A DNA stretch of 18,867 nucleotides from JBBIND01 sp037444075 (GTDB lineage: Bacteria; Acidobacteriota; Terriglobia; Bryobacterales; Bryobacteraceae): NCBI GenBank assembly GCA_037444075.1, contig JBBIND010000079.1, positions 1 through 18,867 of the forward strand, read 5' to 3'. The translations under genes and the position numbers were made by a program. Shown here in pieces: positions 8,448 through 15,544 of this stretch. The notes under the pieces were generated by a model. It was not told the DNA's origin. It saw only the letters and a list, made by a program, of their open reading frames with translations, and searched no databases. Positions within the stretch are counted from its first letter, which is position 1. Every line of letters starts with the position of its first letter.

Positions 8448-9764
8448 GTGACAACGCATAACGATGCTGTCAAGCAACCCGGCGGTGTAGCAGTACTGGG
8501 ACTGGGCTACGTCGGGTGTGTAACTGCTGCCTGTCTGGCGAATCTCGGGCGCCGTGTTATCGGAGTGGACCGGGATGAGTTCAAGGTGCGCTGTGTCACC
8601 GAGGGACAGGCGCCGTTTTACGAACCCGGCCTGGAAGCCATCGTGGCGGCCAACGTGGCAGCCGGGCGGCTGACGGCGACGGTATCGACGGCCGAAGCAC
8701 TGGCGGAAGCCGAAGTGGTTCTGATTTGCGTGGGGACGCCGTCGGAAAAGAACGGCGACATGCGCATGGACCAGCTTGAGCGGGCCTGCCGGGAAGTGGC
8801 CGAGGCGGCCCAGGGCAGGCCCGGCAGGCTGGCGGTGGCGATACGCAGCACCGTGTTTCCCGGTACTTGCCAGCGGCTGCGGGAGACCTTTTTCAGCGGC
8901 GCGCCGGAGATCGCCATGGCCGCCAATCCGGAATTCCTGCGCGAAGGCAATGCGGTGGAAGATTTCATGGCACCTTCCCTGCTGGTGGTGGGCGGCGACG
9001 AGACCTGGGCCGTGGATGCCGTGGCGGGCGTGTATGCCGGGCTGCCGGTGGAGGCGCACAAAGTGGCGCTGCCCACGGCGGAGATCATCAAGTACGCCTG
9101 CAACAGTTTCCATGCCTTGAAGATCAGCTTCGCCAACGAAATCGGCGCCATCTGCGGCAGCCTGAAGGCGGACGCCCGCGAGGTGATGGAAATCGTGTGC
9201 GCCGACACGCGGCTGAACATTTCGCCGGCGTATCTGAAACCGGGGTTCGCGTTCGGCGGCTCCTGCCTGCCGAAAGATTTGCGGGCGCTGATGTTCCGCT
9301 CCACGCGGCTGGACCTGAAGCTGCCGCTGCTGGGGTCCGTGCTGGCCAGCAATGAAGAACATCTGCGCAGAGCCGTGGAGGCGGTGCTCGAATTGCCGCA
9401 GGAACGGCTGGGCATTTATGGGCTGGCGTTCAAGGCGAGCACGGATGACTTGAGGGAAAGCCCGGCCGTAACGCTGATCGAGCAACTGATCGGCAAAGGG
9501 CGGCAGGTACGGGTGTATGATCCGCACATCCGCCTGTCCCACATCTACGGAAGCAACCGCACGTACCTGGAAGCGACGCTGCCGCACATCGAGCGCTCGC
9601 TCGATACGGAACTCGGGGACCTGCTGGGCTGGGCCCAATGCGTGATTCTGACGCAGGCGCCCGGAGCGGCGCAGGCGGCTCAGATACAGGCCAGCGGCCT
9701 GCCGGTGCTCGATTTCAGCGGCGCCTTCGAAGTGACGGCTGCCGCCGGGTCACCGGGCGTATAA
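8448..9764 (+). CDS. algD: GDP-mannose 6-dehydrogenase-like nucleotide-sugar dehydrogenase
   Basis: A 438-residue cytoplasmic enzyme of the UDP-glucose/GDP-mannose dehydrogenase family, which oxidises a sugar nucleotide C6 alcohol to a uronate in two NAD-dependent steps. The N-terminal Rossmann motif is LGLGYVG (residues 17-23); VLICVGTPSEKNGD and NPEFLREG follow; EIIKYACNSFHALKISFANE holds the active-site Lys and Asn; the catalytic Cys273 sits in FAFGGSCLPKDLRAL. The FAFGGSCLPKD wording and the C-terminal FKASTDDLRESP block resemble AlgD more than UDP-glucose dehydrogenases, so GDP-mannuronate is the likelier product. No ATG fits; GTG 8448 is the only plausible start before the nucleotide-binding fold, and it has no obvious ribosome binding site. 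The 3' end overlaps the convergent membrane glycosyltransferase gene by 15 bases. The family is certain, the substrate moderately so. Confidence 0.9.
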   Translation: MTTHNDAVKQPGGVAVLGLGYVGCVTAACLANLGRRVIGVDRDEFKVRCVTEGQAPFYEPGLEAIVAANVAAGRLTATVSTAEALAEAEVVLICVGTPSEKNGDMRMDQLERACREVAEAAQGRPGRLAVAIRSTVFPGTCQRLRETFFSGAPEIAMAANPEFLREGNAVEDFMAPSLLVVGGDETWAVDAVAGVYAGLPVEAHKVALPTAEIIKYACNSFHALKISFANEIGAICGSLKADAREVMEIVCADTRLNISPAYLKPGFAFGGSCLPKDLRALMFRSTRLDLKLPLLGSVLASNEEHLRRAVEAVLELPQERLGIYGLAFKASTDDLRESPAVTLIEQLIGKGRQVRVYDPHIRLSHIYGSNRTYLEATLPHIERSLDTELGDLLGWAQCVILTQAPGAAQAAQIQASGLPVLDFSGAFEVTAAAGSPGV

Positions 9765-11294
9765 GTAGAGCTCGTAGACAGCGGGAACATAGACACGCCG
9801 CTTGATCCACTCCGGATAGCGCCAGGCCTTCACCAGACGAGCCGGTCCGAACTGCGCACCGCCGGGCACTTCCTCCAAGGGGCGGGAAGTAAGCAGAAAC
9901 GGGATGCCGGGATGGAACGGATGAAAAAGCTGCTCCGCCTGGCTGCTGGGCGGCACGGCGCTCTCCCCGGGCGGATGCACGAAGCGATAGCGCTCATATA
10001 CCTGCGCGCCGGGCAGTCCAAAGGTGACCGTCTTGAGAACCAGCAAAGAAGAGCCCGGCGGCGCGTAGGCGGGCAGTTCGCGGGCCATGGCGCGCTTGGC
10101 TTCAAACACCTGGCAGTAAGTTACGGGCAGAAAACCGTAAACGAATTGCCCGGCGAGCACGGTCACCGCGGCGAGCCGGACCAGATGCGCCTGCCAGCGT
10201 CCGGCGCGGAGAGCCCGCTCGACGAGGGCTGAAACGGCCGCCCCGGCGCCCACCGCGAGCACCATGGCCACGGGCAGCAGGTAACGTTCCTCGGTAGCCC
10301 GGACGCGGACGATGATCAGCAGACAATAGGCAAGGGCCGGCAAAACCAGCACCAGTACCTGCCGGCGCCACCCGGAGCAGGCCAGCCACAGCAATCCGGC
10401 CAAGCCTAGACACAGCCCTGCCGGAGTGAGCACGTGAGAGAGACGGTCCCAACCGTTGCCGAGGAGTTCCACATAACCGGCCAGCGTGGCGGGAGTTTCC
10501 GGCAACACATGGTCGGACGTGACAAAGACCATGTGACGCCACCAGCGCGCGGGCTGGGGCAGAATCGCGGCGACGGCATAAACGGCCAGAAAGACGCAGG
10601 TGAGCAGAGTGGCCTGGCGCAGGCGTTCCAGCCAGGAGACGCGGCGCGCCTGGGCCACCAGCAGCACGAGCCCCAAGCCGAAAACCAGCCCGACGGCCTG
10701 GTCCTTGGTGCCCATGGACAAAGCCGCGGCGGCGCCGGAGAGAGCCAGCCAGCGGGCCCGGTTGTCCGTGAAGAGGTAGCGCCACAGGCAGGCAAAACTC
10801 ACCGACCACCAGAACAGGTAGGGCATGTCCATGTTGCCGACCCGGGCATAGTAAGCGAACACGCCGCTCAGGCCCAGCAGCAGCACGGTGAACAGGCGCG
10901 CCCGCGGGTGGCCGGGGGTGAGGCGGCCCCAGATGAACAGCACGCCCAACCCCATCAGCAGCGACACCAGGTGCGAGACGAAGATGAGCACGGAAAACAC
11001 CAGTGAAGGATCGCGGAAGCCGTGCGGCCACGCAGACTGAATCCCGGAGACGAAACCGAACAGCTTCAAAACGAGCAGCGTGGGCGCATAGACACAGGCC
11101 AGCAGAACCTGGTGGACGGCCGGGTAGACGTAGCTGATATTGACGTCACTGTAGCGGGCGAAGAAGGCCAGCGGGCCGAACGGCACGATGGAATCACTGG
11201 CCGGCGTGAGAATGCTGGGGAGTCCCCAGAAAAGCCCCGGCAGATAAAGCGCGCCCAGGACCAGGAGAGGGACAGTCAGAGAGCGGGAGCGCAT
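9750..11294 (-). CDS. GT-C membrane glycosyltransferase (family 39/ArnT-like)
   Basis: A 514-residue integral membrane protein with roughly ten to twelve hydrophobic segments and a soluble C-terminal portion. It resembles the PMT_2/family 39 group, which transfers a sugar from a polyprenyl-phosphate donor to a lipid or protein acceptor on the periplasmic face. The first loop carries an acidic residue (Asp34 in ASDSIVPF) where GT-C enzymes keep their catalytic acid, followed by ARYSDVNISYVYPAVHQVLL. GNMDMPYLFWWSVSFACLW and the Arg-rich VRATEERYLLPV are typical of this class. It is the last gene of the minus-strand operon, starting 16 bases after the methyltransferase stop; no Shine-Dalgarno is visible before the ATG, so translation may depend on re-initiation. 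The acceptor is unknown: it could be the polysaccharide or an exported protein. Family call moderate to good, subfamily uncertain. Confidence 0.75.
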   Translation of the reverse strand: MRSRSLTVPLLVLGALYLPGLFWGLPSILTPASDSIVPFGPLAFFARYSDVNISYVYPAVHQVLLACVYAPTLLVLKLFGFVSGIQSAWPHGFRDPSLVFSVLIFVSHLVSLLMGLGVLFIWGRLTPGHPRARLFTVLLLGLSGVFAYYARVGNMDMPYLFWWSVSFACLWRYLFTDNRARWLALSGAAAALSMGTKDQAVGLVFGLGLVLLVAQARRVSWLERLRQATLLTCVFLAVYAVAAILPQPARWWRHMVFVTSDHVLPETPATLAGYVELLGNGWDRLSHVLTPAGLCLGLAGLLWLACSGWRRQVLVLVLPALAYCLLIIVRVRATEERYLLPVAMVLAVGAGAAVSALVERALRAGRWQAHLVRLAAVTVLAGQFVYGFLPVTYCQVFEAKRAMARELPAYAPPGSSLLVLKTVTFGLPGAQVYERYRFVHPPGESAVPPSSQAEQLFHPFHPGIPFLLTSRPLEEVPGGAQFGPARLVKAWRYPEWIKRRVYVPAVYELYLYAR

Positions 11295-11310
11295 GGCAAG
11301 AGGAGGGCCG

Positions 11311-12126
11311 TTAGCCTGGTTTCGTAAACAGGTACTCGCTGAAGCCGGGCGTGGGGGCCAGGTTGGTCAGCGTCAGTCCCAGCTCACGGTGGCAGAAGCG
11401 CACCACCTCCTCGAGGCGGGCATCCTCGTAGGGATAACCGCCCAGCCAATCGCGGACGTCGGTGAGAAACTCCATGCCGCGCCGGTGGCTGTACTCGCGG
11501 ATGTAGCGGATGGGATTCTGTCCGCGCACCAACTGGGGAAGAACCACGTGGCGAAGAATGTAATGTCCTTCCATGAGGCGCTTCACGGCGGTGGAGGCGC
11601 GATTGTAACGGTGTTTGACCTGTATCCAGTAAGGGGTGCGCGCAGTGGTCACATACAGGCCGATGTAAAACAACGAGCCGGGACGCAAGAAGGAGGCTGC
11701 GTTACGCACCGCGGTCCACATTTCGCCGGTGTGGTGCAACACGCCCCAGGAGTAGACGATGTCCGCCGGTTCGACGGATGCCAGGAAAGCCGGATCGAGG
11801 ATGCTGCCCTCGGCCACACTCCAGTTGGGGGGAGAGCCCTGATCCTCGCGCAGGCGAAGCGTGGTGCGGACGGAGGCCGGATCCACGTCAAAGCTGACAA
11901 CGCGCGCGGCGCCCGCCTGCCAGGCCGCCAGCGAAGAAAGCCCGCTGCCGCAGCCGATGTCCAAAAACGACTTCCCCTGCAGATTCGGCATTCCCAGGAA
12001 ATCCAGGATGTGCTGCCGGGCTTGCCGCACGCGCTCCTCGTTGAAATGCGCGCGGACGAACTCCTCCCAGTTCTGACCGAATGAGAAAGCGCGCGGCTTC
12101 AGGGATGTGGAAGAAGGGGTGCTCAT
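11311..12126 (-). CDS. SAM-dependent class I methyltransferase
   Basis: A 271-residue cytoplasmic methyltransferase. Motif I is FLDIGCGSG (residues 54-62), the acidic end of beta strand 2 is FDVDP (Asp80), and SWGVLHHTGEMW (about 127-137) matches the post-motif region of small-molecule methyltransferases. The C-terminal 120 residues (with RGMEFLTDVRDWLGGYPYEDA) form a lid often seen in sugar or polyketide methyltransferases. The ATG at 12126 overlaps the TGA of the upstream asparagine-synthase-like gene in an ATGA junction, which fixes the start and indicates translational coupling; a longer frame to 12222 would run 97 bases into that gene. Its place among polysaccharide genes suggests methylation of a sugar hydroxyl or carboxyl group, which is inference. 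The substrate cannot be read from the sequence. Confidence 0.85.
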   Translation of the reverse strand: MSTPSSTSLKPRAFSFGQNWEEFVRAHFNEERVRQARQHILDFLGMPNLQGKSFLDIGCGSGLSSLAAWQAGAARVVSFDVDPASVRTTLRLREDQGSPPNWSVAEGSILDPAFLASVEPADIVYSWGVLHHTGEMWTAVRNAASFLRPGSLFYIGLYVTTARTPYWIQVKHRYNRASTAVKRLMEGHYILRHVVLPQLVRGQNPIRYIREYSHRRGMEFLTDVRDWLGGYPYEDARLEEVVRFCHRELGLTLTNLAPTPGFSEYLFTKPG

Positions 12127-14084
12127 GAGGTTTTGGTCTGGGACGCGAGCCAAGCCTGAAACATGAGAATGATCCAAAGCTGGTTGCTCCAGTCGTGGGT
12201 GTGGCGGAGGTGCTGATCCCATCTGTGCCGGATGGGCGCGGGTTGGAAGACTCCTTCGCGGCGCAGGCGGTCAGGGTGCAATAAGTCCTCAGCCCAGTCG
12301 CGGAGAGGACCGCGCAGCCAGGCGGCCAACGGGACGGCGAAGCCGGCCTTCGGGCGGTTCAGCAGGGCCTCGGGGACATAGCGGTACAGTAACTGGCGCA
12401 ACAGCCACTTACCCTGTTGGCGGCGGATCTTCATGCTCAGGGGCAGGCGCCAGGCGAATTCGGCGACGCGATAATCCAACAACGGGCAGCGCGCCTCCAG
12501 GCTGACAGCCATGCTCGTGCGGTCTACCTTGACCAGGATATCGTCAGGCAAGTATGTCAGTGTGTCCAGGTTCATCATGGTCTCGATGAAATCGGCGAGG
12601 CTGTTCGGACGGGGGGAGCGGGTGAAGGCCGTCGGCGGCTCCTGGGCGCCGGGCAGCAGGCAGCGGGGCTGGCCCCAATAGGACATCAAGGCCATGTAGA
12701 GGCCTTCGGGCGAGCGCTGCGCCAGGGTGTCAGCCAGCCGGTGCAGGCGCGCCCCAGCCTGAGGACGCCAGAGGGCGTTCGGCAAGACCGGTTTCAAGAC
12801 GCCGAACAGGGTATCCCAAACGTGCTCCGGCAGGCTATGGAGAGCCCAGGCGCCCAGGCGCCGCAATGGCCAGGGACGACGGCCGAAACGCCGCCAGAAT
12901 CCGCTATTGCTGAGATAAGCCTGGTAGCCGCCGAACAGCTCGTCTCCCCCATCGCCGGAGAGGCTGACGGTTACGTGACGGCGGGTAAGTTGGCAGACCA
13001 GGAAAGTGGGGATCTGCGAAGAATCGGCGAACGGTTCGTCGAAGAACTCAGGCAGGCGGGGGATGACGTCCAAAGCTTCCCGGGGCGTGGCGTAGAGCTC
13101 GGTGTGCTCCGTGCCGAGGTGTTCGGCTACGGCTTTGGCATAGGGCGCTTCATCGAAAAGCTCGTCGTGGAAACCGATGGAGAATGTCTTCACCGGGCGG
13201 CTGCTGAGAGCTTGCATCAGCGCCACCACCAGGGAAGAATCCACGCCGCCCGAAAGAAAGGCCCCCAGGGGGACATCGGAGATCATGCGCAAGCCAACCG
13301 CGCTGCGCAACAGGCGGTCGAGTTCCTCGAGCGCTTCTTCAGTCTGCTGAATGGGATGGCGGCGGCTGTTTGCGGCGGCGTCGGTGAACGACCAATACGT
13401 TTGCGGCAGCGGAGTCTCGCCCGCAGGACCGGGCGGCAGCGCCAGCCAGCAGCCCGCAGGGAGCTTGCGGATGCCGCGGTAGATGGAATATGGCGCGGGG
13501 ATGTAGGCGTGGCGCAGATAGAGAGCCAGGACATCCCGGTCGATGGGGGCATCAAACCCCGGATAAGCCCGCAGAGCCTTCAATTCCGAAGCGAACAGGA
13601 ACGCCGAGCCCGACCAGCCGTAGTAAAGGGGCTTTTTCCCTAAGCGGTCGCGGGCCAGGTAGAGGGTCCGGCTGGAACGGTCCCAGAGCGCGAAGGCGAA
13701 CATGCCATTGAAACGCCGCAGGGCCGGTTCCACGCCCCACTGAGCAAAAGCCGCCAGCATCACCTCGGTGTCGGAGCTGCTCCGAAAGGCGTGCCCCAAC
13801 GCCTCGAGTTCGGCGCGAATCTCCTGGAAGTTGTAAATCTCCCCGTTGAAGACCACGGCCAGGCGGCCGTCGGCGGAGAACATCGGCTGATGCCCCAGCG
13901 CAGACAGGTCCAGAATGGCTAAACGCTGGTGGGCCAAGGCAATACCGGCGGCGGAGTCGGCCCAAACGCCGTTGTCGTCAGGGCCGCGGTGCCGGAGCGT
14001 GCGGGACATTGCGGCGGCGATGTCCAAGGCGGACTCGAAGGCGGCGGGGTTGGCGCGGTCCAGGAAGCCGGAGATGCCACACAT
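12123..14084 (-). CDS. asnB: Asparagine synthase (glutamine-hydrolysing)-like amidotransferase
   Basis: A 653-residue enzyme with an N-terminal class II glutamine amidotransferase domain and a C-terminal ATP-pyrophosphatase domain. The start ATG 14084 gives MCGISGF, placing the nucleophile Cys at position 2; the ATG nine bases upstream (14093) would add three residues and block the N-terminal cysteine. GGGG sits about seven bases before the chosen ATG. Other landmarks are RHRGPDD (31-37), FNGEIYN (79-85), the PP-loop SGGVDSS (278-284) and LSGDGGDELFGGY (375-387). The family makes asparagine, but paralogues in polysaccharide and exosortase loci amidate other carboxyl groups, for instance uronic acids. 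Its position between a glycosyltransferase (51 bases upstream) and an overlapping methyltransferase favours such a role, though housekeeping asparagine synthesis cannot be excluded. Confidence 0.93.
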   Translation of the reverse strand: MCGISGFLDRANPAAFESALDIAAAMSRTLRHRGPDDNGVWADSAAGIALAHQRLAILDLSALGHQPMFSADGRLAVVFNGEIYNFQEIRAELEALGHAFRSSSDTEVMLAAFAQWGVEPALRRFNGMFAFALWDRSSRTLYLARDRLGKKPLYYGWSGSAFLFASELKALRAYPGFDAPIDRDVLALYLRHAYIPAPYSIYRGIRKLPAGCWLALPPGPAGETPLPQTYWSFTDAAANSRRHPIQQTEEALEELDRLLRSAVGLRMISDVPLGAFLSGGVDSSLVVALMQALSSRPVKTFSIGFHDELFDEAPYAKAVAEHLGTEHTELYATPREALDVIPRLPEFFDEPFADSSQIPTFLVCQLTRRHVTVSLSGDGGDELFGGYQAYLSNSGFWRRFGRRPWPLRRLGAWALHSLPEHVWDTLFGVLKPVLPNALWRPQAGARLHRLADTLAQRSPEGLYMALMSYWGQPRCLLPGAQEPPTAFTRSPRPNSLADFIETMMNLDTLTYLPDDILVKVDRTSMAVSLEARCPLLDYRVAEFAWRLPLSMKIRRQQGKWLLRQLLYRYVPEALLNRPKAGFAVPLAAWLRGPLRDWAEDLLHPDRLRREGVFQPAPIRHRWDQHLRHTHDWSNQLWIILMFQAWLASQTKTS

Positions 14085-14135
14085 CTGCCCCATAGTACAC
14101 TTTGGCCGGGTGAGGGCAGGCGCGCTGCAGCGCCG

Positions 14136-15386
14136 CTAGGCTTCAGGAGGGTTCGGGGCGGAAGCGGGGAGCGACACGCCGAGCCGGGCGGCGAAGATCT
14201 CCGACAGGCGGGCGACATTGCGCTGCAGGTTATAGCGCTCCTCCACCTGCCGGCGCCCGGATACGGCCAGGGTACGCCTCAATTCGGGAGAATCCATGAG
14301 GCGGATGAGGGCCTCGGCGAGTGCTTCCTCATCGGACGGAGGCGTCAGCAGCCCGTCCTGCTGGTCCCGGATCAGTTCCGGGACGCCGTTCACACGGGAA
14401 GCCACGCAGGGAATCTCCATGGCCATCGCCTCCATGAGGACGACCGGGACCCCCTCGGCGAAGCTGGGGAGCACGAAAATATCGGCGCTGCGGTAGAGTT
14501 CGCGGATGGATTTCTGATCCAGCCAGCCGAGGAGGCTAACATGGGATGACAAACCGAACCGGCGGACAGCGCTCTCCAGTTCCGCCCGAAGAGGGCCATC
14601 GCCAGCCAGCGAAAGACGGACGGAACGGCCTTGCCGCACCAGGCGTTGGAGCGTTCCCAGCAGCACATGATGGCCTTTGACCGGGGCCAGGCGGCCCACG
14701 GTGAGCAGGTGGAGCGGGCCGGGTGAAGCGGGTCGCGGGGCCGGGAGAAAAACGCGCACATCGACGCCCAGTGGACAGACTTCAAACCTGTCCCAGTGGG
14801 AGGGTCGGCTGAAGCGCATCAACTGGCTGCGCGCATAGTGGCTGATGGCAACCAGGAAGGCGGAAGCGTCGATCTTCTGCTCCAGGGCAAAGCCGGCCGG
14901 GTCGAGGAACTCGTCCGGGCCGTGCATGGTGGCCGAATAGGAAATAGAGAACAGCCGGGAGATGAGAAGCGCCAGAGTGGAAGTGAAGTGGGCGTGAACG
15001 TGAGAAAATCCGCGGCGGTGGAGCTCGGCGCCGATGATGACGGCGGCGCCGAAGTGCGACAGGCCGGGAAGCCACTGCCGCGGCGAAGCATGGCCGAGCG
15101 CCAGAGCGCGGAGCAAGGCCGCCAGATAAGCGCGGGGCCGGCGGAGCAGGGTGGCGAGGTGGGCGCGGAGGGCAGATGCCCGGCGCAGCGGGAGCAGATA
15201 CCAGGTGAGGGCGTATTCAGCGGCTTCTTCAGTGGGTAAAGCCTCGGGCGGGCGATCCGGCGGATGCACCGAGACCGTGAGAATGTCCCAGCCCCGGGCG
15301 CGCAGCTCGCGAACTTCACGGAGAACGAAGGTGTGGTTGAAGCTGGGATACTGGCTGACCAGGTAGGCCAGACGGGGCGGTTTCAT
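14136..15386 (-). CDS. Glycosyltransferase family 4 (GT-B fold, WcaL-like)
   Basis: A 416-residue retaining glycosyltransferase expected at the cytoplasmic face of the inner membrane. The N-terminal half (RLAYLVSQYPSFNHTFVLREV) matches the donor-independent lobe of WcaL-type enzymes. The C-terminal lobe shows VGRLAPVKGHH (230-240), the AGDGPLR nucleotide-sugar segment (261-267), and the EX7E motif in EGVPVVLMEAM with Glu311 and Glu319. I chose ATG 15386 (MKPPRLAYLV), because the 35 residues upstream in the open frame are low-complexity and the family begins at this point; no clear Shine-Dalgarno precedes it. It is the first gene of the minus-strand operon and shares a 158-base divergent region with the flippase gene. 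It probably adds one sugar to a lipid-linked repeat unit; the sugar is unknown. Confidence 0.9.
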   Translation of the reverse strand: MKPPRLAYLVSQYPSFNHTFVLREVRELRARGWDILTVSVHPPDRPPEALPTEEAAEYALTWYLLPLRRASALRAHLATLLRRPRAYLAALLRALALGHASPRQWLPGLSHFGAAVIIGAELHRRGFSHVHAHFTSTLALLISRLFSISYSATMHGPDEFLDPAGFALEQKIDASAFLVAISHYARSQLMRFSRPSHWDRFEVCPLGVDVRVFLPAPRPASPGPLHLLTVGRLAPVKGHHVLLGTLQRLVRQGRSVRLSLAGDGPLRAELESAVRRFGLSSHVSLLGWLDQKSIRELYRSADIFVLPSFAEGVPVVLMEAMAMEIPCVASRVNGVPELIRDQQDGLLTPPSDEEALAEALIRLMDSPELRRTLAVSGRRQVEERYNLQRNVARLSEIFAARLGVSLPASAPNPPEA

Positions 15387-15438
15387 GGCAGATTCGGACG
15401 TAGTCGAGAGTATCGCCGCCGCGCTGCGGAGCGGTCCG

Positions 15439-15458
15439 GCCCGGGCAACTGCCCGGGC
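15439..15458. promoter_or_regulatory. GC-rich inverted repeat in the divergent glycosyltransferase/flippase region
   Basis: Two copies of GCCCGGGC (15439-15446 and 15451-15458) flank the four-base loop AACT, giving a perfect 8-bp stem; CCGG on each side (15436-15439 and 15460-15463) could extend it with a bulge. It lies 52 bases before the minus-strand start and 86 bases before the plus-strand start. No T-run follows in either direction, so an operator or a 5'-leader hairpin is more likely than a terminator. Confidence 0.45.
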
Positions 15459-15544
15459 GCCGGTGGATGGACAGACGCCGTCATCGGGCACGATGATAGC
15501 GCAAGTTGCCGGCCCGGTTCAGGTGGCAACATAGAGGGAACAGT

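Noticed and set aside
8352..9638. 428-codon open frame antisense to the GDP-mannose dehydrogenase
   Set aside because: It is a shadow of an unmistakable enzyme gene; the predicted product is Arg/His/Gln-rich with no domain.
12417..13643. 408-codon plus-strand frame inside the asparagine-synthase-like gene
   Set aside because: The minus strand carries all catalytic motifs of the amidotransferase; this frame has no recognisable motif and a composition typical of shadows.
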